A DNA stretch of 64,000 bases from Cellvibrio zantedeschiae (GTDB lineage: Bacteria; Pseudomonadota; Gammaproteobacteria; Pseudomonadales; Cellvibrionaceae), in NCBI RefSeq assembly GCF_014652535.1, contig NZ_BMYZ01000002.1, positions 248,001 to 312,000 on the forward strand. Reading direction: 5' to 3'. A program made the translations under genes and the position numbers. The notes below the pieces were generated by a model that worked only from the letters and a program-made list of their open reading frames with translations, was not told where the DNA came from and made no database searches. Positions within the stretch are counted from its first letter, which is position 1, and the number at the start of each line of letters is the position of its first letter. This document shows, piece after piece, positions 26,923-36,049 of this stretch.

Positions 26923-27687
26923 ATGGATAAGACCAACCACATTATTCCCAATTGGGCTGCACCGGCAAATGTAAAAGCCTGTATCACCACTCGCAAAGGT
27001 GGTGTTAGTCGTGCGCCTTATGAAAGCAATAATTTTGGTTTGCACGTGGGGGATGACGCACAAGCTGTTACGCAAAATCGTTCAGCGCTTTGTGATGAGT
27101 TAGGTTTAATTCAAAGTCCTCAATGGCTTGAACAAATTCACGGCATAAAAGTTGTCAACGCGAAAAGTGATGGCTTGGTACGCACTGCCGATGGCAGTTA
27201 TAGCAATGAAAAGGGCCAAGCCTGTTTGGTGATGACGGCAGATTGTTTGCCGATTTTATTGTGCGATGAAAAAGGCACAGAAGTCGCTGCGATTCACTGC
27301 GGTTGGCGCAGCCTTGCCAAAGGTATTACCGAACGTGCACTCGCAAAATTTTCTGCTTCACCGGAAAATGTTCTCGCTTATTTAGGTCCCGCAATTTCGC
27401 AACCTAATTTTGAAGTGGGGGTGGATGTGTTGGAGGCTTTTTTCAAAGCAGCACGCAACCCAGCCCATGCAGATGCAATCGCCAAGGCTTTTATTTCTGC
27501 GCAGCGCCCGTTACATTTTTATGCAGATATTTACGCGCTGGCACGCGCTGAATTAAATGCGTTAGGCGTAACAAAAATATACGGCGGGAATTACTGTACC
27601 TACGCGCAAGCTGAGGATTTTTATTCTTATCGCCGCGATAAAACCACCGGGCGTATGGCGAGTTTGGTTTGGTTGGCTAATGATTAG
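26923..27687 (+). CDS. pgeF: Peptidoglycan editing factor / laccase-domain protein
   Basis: 254 residues, full length. The family motifs QIHGIKVV, MTADCLPILLCD and AIHCGWRSLAKGI supply the conserved His-Cys-His metal site. Members act as purine nucleoside phosphorylase/adenosine deaminase-like enzymes, and in E. coli the homologue prevents misincorporation of serine into peptidoglycan stems. No clear ribosome site precedes the ATG. Eight bases at its end overlap the next gene. The Pseudomonas order continues with clpB, which is absent here. Confidence 0.93.
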   Translation: MDKTNHIIPNWAAPANVKACITTRKGGVSRAPYESNNFGLHVGDDAQAVTQNRSALCDELGLIQSPQWLEQIHGIKVVNAKSDGLVRTADGSYSNEKGQACLVMTADCLPILLCDEKGTEVAAIHCGWRSLAKGITERALAKFSASPENVLAYLGPAISQPNFEVGVDVLEAFFKAARNPAHADAIAKAFISAQRPLHFYADIYALARAELNALGVTKIYGGNYCTYAQAEDFYSYRRDKTTGRMASLVWLAND

Positions 27688-28033
27688 CATGTGGCTGGTG
27701 AAACATAAAAAGAAACTGATTTTACTTTGCGGTATTGTGTTATTTTTGGGATTAATCTATTTCCTGTTTATTTATTATTTAGTCACCAATGGCTTCAGGA
27801 ATTACCAGAAGTTCTGCTCTAACTACATTCCACAAATAGAAAGCTATCAAGCCAAACATGGCATTTATCCCTCGGCTATTAATGATTTTGAAAAGCCTTC
27901 GTTTTCATGGCGCTATGATGCCGAGGAATGTAATTACATTGCAGACCCTGATGGTTTTAGCTTTCAAGTGGCAGACGGGTTATTTGGCATATCTATCTAT
28001 ATCTCCAAAGAAAAACGCTGGGTTTATGATTAA
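27680..28033 (+). CDS. Small single-span membrane protein of unknown function
   Basis: 117 residues. One membrane segment (about LILLCGIVLFLGLIYFLFIYYL) near the N-terminus anchors a C-terminal domain of about 75 residues with two cysteines (KFCSNY, EECNYI), probably periplasmic. The layout resembles minor pilin-like or envelope-maintenance proteins, but I see no prepilin cleavage site. The start overlaps pgeF by eight bases, which suggests translational coupling; an ATG at 27689 is an alternative. Confidence 0.75.
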   Translation: MISMWLVKHKKKLILLCGIVLFLGLIYFLFIYYLVTNGFRNYQKFCSNYIPQIESYQAKHGIYPSAINDFEKPSFSWRYDAEECNYIADPDGFSFQVADGLFGISIYISKEKRWVYD

Positions 28034-28056
28034 ACAAGAGCCCTGATGACGCGTCA

Positions 28057-31000
28057 TTATGGGAGATTATTGATTGTAGTTTTTAAATCATTTATCCCCA
28101 CTGGTCGCGCAAAATAGTAGCCTTGGTAAGCATCGCATCCCATTTCGGCTAGCGCATCACGCTGCTCGGCAGTTTCTACCCCTTCTGCAATTACTCGCAA
28201 TCCCAAACTATGCCCAAGTGCAACAACGGTTCGTGCAATTGTTGCGTCGTTGTTGTCGGTGAGTAAATCGCGCACAAAAGATTGATCAATTTTTAGTTGA
28301 TCAAGTGGCAAGCGTTTTAAATAAGATAAAGATGAATAACCCGTACCGAAATCATCGAGCGAGAAGGTGACGCCCAGGGTTTTTATTTCAACCATTTTGA
28401 CGATCACTTCTTCCACATCTTTTGCCAACATGCTTTCGGTGAGTTCAAGTTTAAGGTGATGAGGATTGGCGCCGGTTTTTTGCAGTGCAGTCGTTACTGT
28501 TGCAACAAAATCCGGATGGGCAAATTGAATAACACTAACATTCACCGCCATGCACCAATTAGCTGTTTGCGGTGATTTTGCCCACTCCACCAATTGCATG
28601 CAGGCAGTTTCCAATACCCATTGTCCGAGTGGCAAAATCATTCCAGTTTCTTCCGCTAAGGGAATAAACGCAGCAGGCGAAATCATGCCATGTTGTGAAT
28701 GTTTCCAGCGCACCAGTGCTTCTACACCTATGGGTGAGCCCGTGCGATCAACCTGCAATTGGTAGTGCAAAATAAATTCCTGCCGCTCCAAGGCTTTGCG
28801 CATACTTTTTTCCAGTTCGATTCGAACTGAAACGGCAGCTTGCATAGTGGGATCAAAAAAGCGCGCCGTATTGCGGCCTGCGGTTTTGGCTTGATACATG
28901 GCGACGTCGGCTTTTTTAAGCAACTCTTCCATAGAATCGGTTTGGTGCAGGAACACCACAATGCCAATGCTCGGGGTAATTACATAGGAATGGTCGCGCA
29001 GTGTATAAGGGTGCGAAAGGGCTTTTAATACTTTGTGGGCAATCATTTCCGCTTGTGAAGCAGCCTCGTTGGGGTAGGGGCTGAGGGCTTCAATCAACAT
29101 TACAAATTCGTCACCGCCCATGCGCGCCACAGTATCGCCTTCGCGTCCGCAACTTTGCAGTCGCGTTGCAACTTGTTGCAGCAACACATCCCCTAAATCG
29201 TGACCAAGGCTGTCGTTGAGCTGTTTGAAATAATCCAGATCCAAAAACATCAAGGCGCCGTGTTGGTCAGTGCGGCTAGAGGTAATCATGGCCTGCTGCA
29301 AACGGTCGTAAAGTAAACGGCGATTAGGCAGGTTGGTGAGTGGATCGTAAAACGCCAGGCGATAAATTTCTTCCTCATCCTGCCGCTGTTGGCTGATATC
29401 GCGTACAAGCCCAACAAAAGTTACTTTACCCGCGCGCAAAATTTTAGAAATCGACAAGCTCATGGGGAAAATTTCGCCGTCTTTGCGTTGACCTTCCACT
29501 TCGCGCAAGGTGTTGAGTACCGGGCCATCTAAAGATTGGTTGTGGCGATGCAGGTAAGCTTCGTGTTGGCTTTTAAAATGGCTGGGCATTAGCTCAGTGA
29601 CATTGCGCCCCAAGACTTCAGCAGACGTGTATCCAAAAATTTTACTGGCAGCGACGTTGAAAGATTCAATCACACCTTCGGTGTTAATGGTGATAACACC
29701 GTCGAACATATTGTCCAGAATCGCTTGGGTGTGTTGCAGGGATTCTTGCAGCGCCAGCTCGGCGAGTTTGCGCTTGGTAATATCCATCACGACTACAAAC
29801 AGGCCCTCAACCTGGCCGTTTTCAACATCGGGAATGTATTGCGTCCACACGTAGCGGCTGCCACCCGGGCGCGGAATTACACGCTCAAAACTTTGTGCAG
29901 TGCCGGCCAATGCGGCGAGCATATAGGGTTCATTTTCACGGTATAAAGCTTCGCCGATGATGTCTTGCGGTTTGGATCTGTAGACTTCCTCAATCGTTTT
30001 ACCAAACCAGGTCAAATATTCTTTGTTGGCGAAGTTGCAGCGTAAATCTTTGGTCCAGTGCGACACCATGCCGGGAATGTTGTGCGCCAGTGTGGCAATA
30101 AAGCGCTCGTTTTGGCGAACCGCTTCTTCTGCCAGCTTGCGTTCGGTAATGTCGTGGGCAACGGCGAGCAGCAGCGGTTCCGGTTGCTGGCTGATGAAGC
30201 GCGCAGACAATTGGATAAAACGAATGTCGCCGTTTCGCCGGCGCAGTTGGAACTCGAAGTTATCGATTTTGCCTTCACTGAGCAGGTGCTGCCGCATGTT
30301 CTCCCGTTCAAGTGGATTGACCCAAAGACCCAACTCCACGGTGGTGCGCCCAATAACTTCTTCGCGTGTATAGCCTGTCGCTTCACAAAAATTATCGCTG
30401 CAATCAATCATAACTCCGTCAATGTTTTGCAGTGTTAAGGGGTTGGGAATGAGCTTGAAGGTGCGGCGGAATCGCTCATCCGCACGACGCAACGCGGCTT
30501 CAGATTGGTATCTCGCGGTGACATCGCTGAACACCAGGACTATACCGATAATCGTTCCCGCTGAATCGCGAATAGGAGCGGCGCTATCGGCAATTTGGTA
30601 TTCAATTCCGTCCCGGGCGATGAGTGTGGTGTGGTTCGCCATGCCGACAATTTGGCCGCTTTCGATAACCTGTTGTACCGGATTATTCGCTATTTCACGC
30701 GTGTAGGCGCTGATGATGCGGAAAACCTCGGTTAAAGGCTGCCCAATGGCGTCAGTTAACTTCCATCCGGTCAGCCGCTCAGCGGTAGGATTCATTCGGG
30801 TAATGCGGCCTGCGGCATCGGTTGCGATTACCGCGTCACCAATAGATTGCAGGGTGATTGCAAGATTTTCTTCGCTTCTGCGCAGCTTCTCTTCCGCTTG
30901 TTTGCGTTCGGTAATGTCTATAGCGATAGACATGAGAGTTCCATCGGGCAAAGTGGTCGCTATGATGTCGGCGGGAAAGCTCGAGCCGTCCTTGCGCAGT

Positions 31001-32178
31001 AACAACCATTCGCGGAAGTAAGGTGCGCCCGAGGCTATTTTCTCCAAAGCAGGATCTACCAGATCAAGTTCTGCCGGTGTGACCACATCTTTAGGGCGCA
31101 ACTGACGCAATTCATCCCTGGTGTAACCCAGTAACCTAAGAAAAGCAGGATTACCATCAATTAAGAAGTCGTCGGGGTTCGGCGAGACAATATTGATGCC
31201 AATAGGGCAGCTGTCAAACAGTATGCGATAGCGCTTATCGCTCTCTGCTTGCGCATCTTCAGCGGTCAGGCGCTGCTGTAGCATTGTGCGTAAATTTTGC
31301 TGGGTTTCAGCCAGCCAGCCCAAGACACTGTTTTTCCGGTTGGCATTAACAGAAATTGGAGCAGAAAAATCGCCCTTACCCAAACGTGCAATCTGGGTAT
31401 AAACCTCGGCGACCGAGCCGCCCAGGGTAATGCGTAGGATTTGGCTTATGCGCCATAAAAGCACGGCCAGGCTAACGCCGAATCCGATGAGCGTAAGCCG
31501 TGTGAATGCGAGGGTTTCTTTGGACTGAATAAGGGCATGCCGGGTGCGGGAATCTATTTGTCTGTAGAACTTATCGATTGGAACAATGATGGCTGCTTTG
31601 GCTTGGTCATAGCTGTGACCAAATAAGAATGATAAGGCCTTGCGGCGGTTCTCCTCCCCTTCGGCACCAGTACCTGCATTGTCAATCAGGTTTATGGCGT
31701 TGAGTTCGGCTGTAGTCAGTACATCAGCGTTGGCTTTAGCGTCATAAAGTGTGCGTAGTTCTTCCTCATTCGCACCTGCCTCACGTATTAGTTCCAAGAG
31801 GGCTATTTTGCGTTCGTTTGGAGCTGCCTTGGGTTTGCCGGCGATAAGTGCTAAATGCCAATAATTGTTTTGATAATTGTGGGGTCTGGGCAAGTTGCCG
31901 TCGCGAATAGCCACAATATCTTGGTAATATTGTTTATAGATGGGGTTGCCAGTTGCCGCGTAACTGCGCACCATGCGCGTCAAATCATCGGAAGACTGCC
32001 GTAACTCATCGGCATATTGGAGCGATAGATTGCGCTGGTCGTTAGCAATATCAACCTGTTTTTCAGAGTGGACATAGGTAATAAACGTGATCACTAGCGC
32101 AGCAAATAGGCTAAGCGCTAGCCAAACACTAAACGAAACATCGGTATAACTTTTTCTGGCGGACATCTCGATTTCCAT
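28057..32178 (-). CDS. Multi-PAS GGDEF-EAL cyclic-di-GMP protein
   Basis: 1373 residues. Two membrane segments (about 16-35 and 225-245) bracket a periplasmic region of roughly 185 residues of no clear family, followed by a HAMP-like linker and five PAS domains (about 312-930). The GGDEF domain (about 940-1100) has RMGGDEF with an RxxD inhibitory site (REGD). The EAL domain (about 1115-1365) has VEALVRW and DDFGTGYSSLSYLKRLP. Both domains look catalytically competent, so the protein may switch between synthesis and breakdown. ATG at 32166 (GGAA six bases before) is an alternative start. It is monocistronic. Confidence 0.95.
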   Translation of the reverse strand: MEIEMSARKSYTDVSFSVWLALSLFAALVITFITYVHSEKQVDIANDQRNLSLQYADELRQSSDDLTRMVRSYAATGNPIYKQYYQDIVAIRDGNLPRPHNYQNNYWHLALIAGKPKAAPNERKIALLELIREAGANEEELRTLYDAKANADVLTTAELNAINLIDNAGTGAEGEENRRKALSFLFGHSYDQAKAAIIVPIDKFYRQIDSRTRHALIQSKETLAFTRLTLIGFGVSLAVLLWRISQILRITLGGSVAEVYTQIARLGKGDFSAPISVNANRKNSVLGWLAETQQNLRTMLQQRLTAEDAQAESDKRYRILFDSCPIGINIVSPNPDDFLIDGNPAFLRLLGYTRDELRQLRPKDVVTPAELDLVDPALEKIASGAPYFREWLLLRKDGSSFPADIIATTLPDGTLMSIAIDITERKQAEEKLRRSEENLAITLQSIGDAVIATDAAGRITRMNPTAERLTGWKLTDAIGQPLTEVFRIISAYTREIANNPVQQVIESGQIVGMANHTTLIARDGIEYQIADSAAPIRDSAGTIIGIVLVFSDVTARYQSEAALRRADERFRRTFKLIPNPLTLQNIDGVMIDCSDNFCEATGYTREEVIGRTTVELGLWVNPLERENMRQHLLSEGKIDNFEFQLRRRNGDIRFIQLSARFISQQPEPLLLAVAHDITERKLAEEAVRQNERFIATLAHNIPGMVSHWTKDLRCNFANKEYLTWFGKTIEEVYRSKPQDIIGEALYRENEPYMLAALAGTAQSFERVIPRPGGSRYVWTQYIPDVENGQVEGLFVVVMDITKRKLAELALQESLQHTQAILDNMFDGVITINTEGVIESFNVAASKIFGYTSAEVLGRNVTELMPSHFKSQHEAYLHRHNQSLDGPVLNTLREVEGQRKDGEIFPMSLSISKILRAGKVTFVGLVRDISQQRQDEEEIYRLAFYDPLTNLPNRRLLYDRLQQAMITSSRTDQHGALMFLDLDYFKQLNDSLGHDLGDVLLQQVATRLQSCGREGDTVARMGGDEFVMLIEALSPYPNEAASQAEMIAHKVLKALSHPYTLRDHSYVITPSIGIVVFLHQTDSMEELLKKADVAMYQAKTAGRNTARFFDPTMQAAVSVRIELEKSMRKALERQEFILHYQLQVDRTGSPIGVEALVRWKHSQHGMISPAAFIPLAEETGMILPLGQWVLETACMQLVEWAKSPQTANWCMAVNVSVIQFAHPDFVATVTTALQKTGANPHHLKLELTESMLAKDVEEVIVKMVEIKTLGVTFSLDDFGTGYSSLSYLKRLPLDQLKIDQSFVRDLLTDNNDATIARTVVALGHSLGLRVIAEGVETAEQRDALAEMGCDAYQGYYFARPVGINDLKTTINNLP

Positions 32179-32345
32179 TTCTACTAAGCCAAATGGCTTT
32201 AAGATAAAGCCTTATTTTATAAAGCACACCGGGTGCCAAATAATCCTGCTAACGAAGCGCTCGGTGTTTGATCGGAAAAACGTCAGATTTTTAAATAATC
32301 TGTCATTATTGTAGAAGCAAAATAATAAAACGTTAGGTAAATCCG

Positions 32346-32372
32346 TGGCACAAGTGTTGCTCAGTTCAAAAT
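32346..32372 (+). promoter_or_regulatory. Sigma-54 promoter of the amino-acid permease gene
   Basis: TGGCAC-N5-TTGCT (32346-32361) matches the -24/-12 consensus exactly in both elements and in spacing. The start point would be near 32372, giving a leader of about 77 bases. An inverted repeat, CAGATT-N7-AATCTG (32284-32302), lies upstream where an enhancer-binding activator could sit. Confidence 0.85.
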
Positions 32373-32448
32373 ATTCAATTCTTTTTTTTAATAAAAACTA
32401 ATTAAATTTTATAAATAAAGCCTATTGGAAAAAAATCCGGAGAATAAG

Positions 32449-33897
32449 ATGGCACATGGCTCGTTTTTGAATGCATTACTGCGCAAAAAGGCAGTGGTAG
32501 ATGATGTAGACAACATTGGCTTAAAGCGCTGTTTAAGTGCATTCGATTTAACATTAATGGGCATAGGCGCCATCATAGGGACTGGCATTTTTGTGCTAAC
32601 GGGTGTTGCCGCCGCAACAACGTCCGGGCCAGCTGTCATTATTTCATTTGTACTTGCCGGTTTGGCCTGTGCATTTGCTGCGCTCGCTTATGCGGAATTG
32701 GCGTCAAGCGTTGGCGGCGCGGGTAGTGCTTATGGATATTCCTACGCGGCTTTCGGCGAATTCATCGCGTGGATTATCGGTTGGGATTTGATTTTGGAAT
32801 ACGGAGTTGCAACGGCGGCGGTGGCCAATGGTTGGGCGGGTTATTTTAATAATGCCTTGCACGCGATTGGTTTGGGCTTGCCTGATTACCTGACCAAAGG
32901 CCCTTTCGCTGTTAATGCAGCAACGGGTTTGCCGGACGGTGGAATCGTCAACCTTCCTGCTTTCGGAATTATTTTTGTTTTAATGATTATGCTGATTGTG
33001 GGCGTTAAGGAGAGCGCAAAAATAAACACGGCCATGGTATTTGTAAAACTTATGGCGATTGTAATTTTTTTATCCGTTGGTATTTTTCATATCAATCCAG
33101 AAAACTGGAGTCCCTTTATTCCTTTTGGTTGGTTTTCGCACGATGAGTTGGGTAAACCTCTCGGAATTTTTGCCGGTGCATCTGTCGTGTTTTTTGCCTA
33201 CGTAGGGTTTGATGCGGTATCTACTGCCACCGCAGAAGCAAACAAACCGCAACGCGATATTCCCATTGGTATTCTCTGCTCACTCATTTTCTGCACACTC
33301 ATTTATATTATTGTGTCTGGTGTATTAACGGGCATGGTTTCCTATAAAGAATTAAATGTTTCATCGCCCGTTGCATTTGGTTTGCAGCGTGTTGGTGTTA
33401 ACTGGGCATCTGCGTTAGTGGCAACAGGTGTTATCGCCGGCTTAACAACTGTTATGTTGGTGCTTTATTACGCTTTGACTCGAATTCTTACTGCCATGTC
33501 GCGCGATGGTTTGGTTTCACCCTTCTTCGCCAGTGTAAATTCCAAAACCCAAACCCCGGTAAAAAACACCGTTATTTGCGGATTAATCATGGCTGTTATG
33601 GCTGGATTTATTCCGCTTAACGCTCTAGCAGAGCTGGTCAACATAGGCACGCTTACAGCCTTCGTGTTGGTTTGCATTGGTGTTATTGTGTTGCGTTTCA
33701 CGCATCCTGATTTGAAACGACCTTTTAAAATGCCTTACGGAATAGTGTTGTCGGTCTTAGGTGTTATCTCCTGCGCGCTCTTGATTATTCCTCTGCCATG
33801 GCAAACGCATTTACGTTTTGTTTTATGGTTGGCGGTTGGTCTGGTCATTTATTTTGCTTACGGTATTCGTAAAAGCCATTTACGGAAACCAGAGTAA
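32449..33897 (+). CDS. APC-family amino-acid permease (cationic amino-acid transporter type)
   Basis: 482 residues with 12 predicted membrane segments. The first-helix motif GIGAIIGTGIFVLTG and the segment FFAYVGFDAVSTATAEANKPQRDIP are typical of the YfnA/CAT branch of the amino acid-polyamine-organocation superfamily. It should import an amino acid by cation symport or exchange; the substrate is unknown. CGGAG lies seven bases before the ATG at 32449, so the TTG at 32425 is not used. The sigma-54 promoter upstream suggests control by nitrogen supply. A strong terminator follows. Confidence 0.93.
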   Translation: MAHGSFLNALLRKKAVVDDVDNIGLKRCLSAFDLTLMGIGAIIGTGIFVLTGVAAATTSGPAVIISFVLAGLACAFAALAYAELASSVGGAGSAYGYSYAAFGEFIAWIIGWDLILEYGVATAAVANGWAGYFNNALHAIGLGLPDYLTKGPFAVNAATGLPDGGIVNLPAFGIIFVLMIMLIVGVKESAKINTAMVFVKLMAIVIFLSVGIFHINPENWSPFIPFGWFSHDELGKPLGIFAGASVVFFAYVGFDAVSTATAEANKPQRDIPIGILCSLIFCTLIYIIVSGVLTGMVSYKELNVSSPVAFGLQRVGVNWASALVATGVIAGLTTVMLVLYYALTRILTAMSRDGLVSPFFASVNSKTQTPVKNTVICGLIMAVMAGFIPLNALAELVNIGTLTAFVLVCIGVIVLRFTHPDLKRPFKMPYGIVLSVLGVISCALLIIPLPWQTHLRFVLWLAVGLVIYFAYGIRKSHLRKPE

Positions 33898-33908
33898 ATT
33901 GAAGTGTT

Positions 33909-33942
33909 TAAAAAAAAGACGCATCCAAAGCGTCTTTTTTTT
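33909..33942 (+). terminator. Rho-independent terminator
   Basis: AAAAAAAGACGC, 7-base loop, GCGTCTTTTTTTT, 12 bases after the permease stop. Confidence 0.93.
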
Positions 33943-34022
33943 CGTCTATTGATTCCGTGTTAAGAGTTCTGCCTTTTTCAAAAAGGCTCGAACTTCAGAT
34001 TATTCATAACAAGGAATTTTCC

Positions 34023-34676
34023 ATGCAAAAGAAATTTACTCTCGGTTGGGTCGCGCCCACTCTTTGGTTTCTGGGTGCGCTGGCAATTTATTCTGCGGTT
34101 GATCGCATGCTTATTACCTTTGGTTCCTTATTAAGCGGCGTTATACCGTCTGACCCAGCCGATGCGCACTATGTTAAACACGCGCTTTTAATCAGTTTTC
34201 ATATAATTCCAGGGTTTCTTTTTTTGGTTTTAGGGCCGCTGCAATTTATTTCGTCCATAAGATCGCGCTGGCCCAAGGCGCATCGTATTAGCGGGCGAAT
34301 TTTTATTGCCTGCGGATTTATAACTGCTGTATCTGCAATTGCAATTAACATAATGTTTCCACCGTTCGGCGGATTATTCAAAAGTATTGCCGTATATGTG
34401 TTCAGTCTTGCGCAAATCTTTACATTAATTGTTGCGCTACGAGCAATTTTGCGCCGGGAAATAGCGCGTCACCGAGCGTGGATGATTCGCGCTTTCGCTA
34501 TAGGGTTGGCGATATCTACCATGCGCATATTTTTTATTCCCGCTTATCTACTTTATGGTATGCCCAGCGATTTTACGGTTGCGTTAGGAATGTGGATTGG
34601 CTTTTTAGTCAATATTGCCGTTGCGGAATTTATTTTATGGCGAGAGCGAAAAACCCAAAGGGTTAAGCTTGGGTAG
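34023..34676 (+). CDS. DUF2306-type membrane protein
   Basis: 217 residues, about six membrane segments. The pattern HIIPGFLFLVLGPLQFISSIRSRWPKAHRISGRIF followed further on by RHRAWMIRAFAIG (shown here in parts) fits DUF2306 membrane proteins, whose function is unknown. AAGGAA lies before the ATG at 34023; the frame is open 66 bases further upstream but without a ribosome site. It ends at a bidirectional terminator. Confidence 0.85.
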   Translation: MQKKFTLGWVAPTLWFLGALAIYSAVDRMLITFGSLLSGVIPSDPADAHYVKHALLISFHIIPGFLFLVLGPLQFISSIRSRWPKAHRISGRIFIACGFITAVSAIAINIMFPPFGGLFKSIAVYVFSLAQIFTLIVALRAILRREIARHRAWMIRAFAIGLAISTMRIFFIPAYLLYGMPSDFTVALGMWIGFLVNIAVAEFILWRERKTQRVKLG

Positions 34677-34691
34677 TCGTGAATGGATTAT

Positions 34692-34720
34692 AAAAGGGGA
34701 CATACATCCCCTTTATTTTT
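34692..34720. terminator. Bidirectional hairpin terminator
   Basis: AAAGGGGA, loop CATACA, TCCCCTTT, then TATTTTT. It overlaps the stop of the small gene on the minus strand. Confidence 0.85.
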
Positions 34721-34913
34721 GCAGCTGAGCTTTTAAGCGGGTTAAATGACACCGAAAATTAACGGTTAAAAAATCCTTGTGAGCATGACTAATATTTTTC
34801 GCTGCGGAGGAATCATAGTAACTCGCCGTATAAAATCCAAAAGCCCATTGGCTAATGACACCCATAGAAAATACCAGTAACGCAGCAGCGGCTAAACCTT
34901 TGCTTTCATCCAT
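34713..34913 (-). CDS. Small membrane protein, 66 residues
   Basis: One hydrophobic segment (GLAAAALLVFSMGVISQWAFGF) near the N-terminus and a polar, basic tail. AGGAG lies six bases before the ATG, which is the main support that this is a gene. It ends in a terminator and no neighbour on its strand is close. Function unknown. Confidence 0.6.
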   Translation of the reverse strand: MDESKGLAAAALLVFSMGVISQWAFGFYTASYYDSSAAKNISHAHKDFLTVNFRCHLTRLKAQLQK

Positions 34914-34972
34914 TATAAGCTCCTATAAAAATCTGGTATTAACCCGGTCAAACCATGGTTTGATGCAATGCG

Positions 34973-35368
34973 TTAATCTCTGACAAAACGTACTTCGGTA
35001 ATCAAATTGTTTTCAACTTTATAAATTGAAATATATTTAGTTTTCTTACCAAGATATTCCACAGTTTCATGGTTGATAACATAGCTATCATTTTCTAGTT
35101 GCGTATGAATGGTCACATGCACAACACCCTCTTTAAACATTGGCTCAAAAATGGACTTCAAATGTTCCTTACCCTTTGCAAGCGATGTGGTTGGGTAGGT
35201 ATAAACCTCAATATTTTCTGCATAGGTATCCAAAAAGGATTTTAGGTCGTGTTTGTTGTAAGCATCCATTCGTTTATTAACAACCGCAAGTGGCGAGGAC
35301 GTGTTTGCTGCAAATGTAGGGGTTGAAAATACGGATAGCGCAATGAATAGCAGAACAGCAAATCGCAT
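34973..35368 (-). CDS. Secreted SnoaL/NTF2-like protein
   Basis: 131 residues. A signal peptide (MRFAVLLFIALSVFSTPTFA) is followed by an NTF2-like domain (VVNKRMDAYNKHDLKSFLDTY typical of the first helix). AAGGAG stands seven bases before the ATG at 35368, so the longer frame to 35428 is rejected. Enzymatic activity is not predictable; many members bind small molecules. Confidence 0.82.
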   Translation of the reverse strand: MRFAVLLFIALSVFSTPTFAANTSSPLAVVNKRMDAYNKHDLKSFLDTYAENIEVYTYPTTSLAKGKEHLKSIFEPMFKEGVVHVTIHTQLENDSYVINHETVEYLGKKTKYISIYKVENNLITEVRFVRD

Positions 35369-35513
35369 CTTTATTTCTCCTTGAATGAATTTTGACGAAA
35401 TGATTAAGGTCAATCCCTTAGATGGCATAACCTTGATTTTAGATGCACCTCTTTTTATATATTAAGCAGTTAAAGTGTTAAGTTTTGTTGTGGCGAATGG
35501 GGGTAGAGTGCGT

Positions 35514-35536
35514 TGACAAAAGTCACCGATTTGTCA
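35514..35536 (+). promoter_or_regulatory. Inverted repeat overlapping a -35-like TTGACA
   Basis: TGACAAA and TTTGTCA are perfect inverted arms nine bases apart; the left arm overlaps TTGACA (35513-35518). It lies about 95 bases before the MAPEG gene and could be an operator. No convincing -10 is seen at the usual distance. Confidence 0.4.
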
Positions 35537-35629
35537 CTTTGGTTAGTCTCCAAGCCGTGAATCATTGATTTCCCTTCAAATTGTCCCCACTCTTCTTAAG
35601 ATTTCATTTTCCCCCGCTAAGGAGTTTTT

Positions 35630-36028
35630 ATGGCAATGCATTTTCCGGCAATCATTACTTTGCTTTCGCTAGTGTTATTTTTTGTGATTGTTCTTTATGT
35701 CGGCTATGCCCGAACTAAATACGGAATTAAAGCACCTGCTACAACCGGTAATCAGGAATTTGAGCGCGTCTTTCGCGTACAAATGAATACCCTGGAAAAT
35801 CTAATTTTATTTTTGCCGGCCCTTTGGTTGTTCAGTCATTACGTAAGTCCCTTATGGGCGGGCCTGGTAGGTGTGGTGTGGTTAATTGGCCGCATTGATT
35901 ATGCATTCAGTTACTCACGCAATGCAGAGGCGCGCAGTCGTGGTTATGCCATAAGCGCGCTTGCATTTATAGTTTTGTTAGTGGGTGCAGCTCTAGGTGT
36001 TGTGTTGCGAATAATGGCAGGCCTGTAA
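35630..36028 (+). CDS. MAPEG-family membrane protein
   Basis: 132 residues with four membrane segments. The signature FERVFRVQMNTLENLILFLP (Q and N-x-x-E) is that of MAPEG proteins, which in other organisms are glutathione S-transferases or peroxidases acting on lipophilic compounds. AAGGAG lies six bases before the ATG. The ABC exporter gene begins 21 bases after the stop, so the two are probably co-transcribed. Confidence 0.92.
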   Translation: MAMHFPAIITLLSLVLFFVIVLYVGYARTKYGIKAPATTGNQEFERVFRVQMNTLENLILFLPALWLFSHYVSPLWAGLVGVVWLIGRIDYAFSYSRNAEARSRGYAISALAFIVLLVGAALGVVLRIMAGL

Positions 36029-36049
36029 AATAATTTTTTGGAAATCCAT

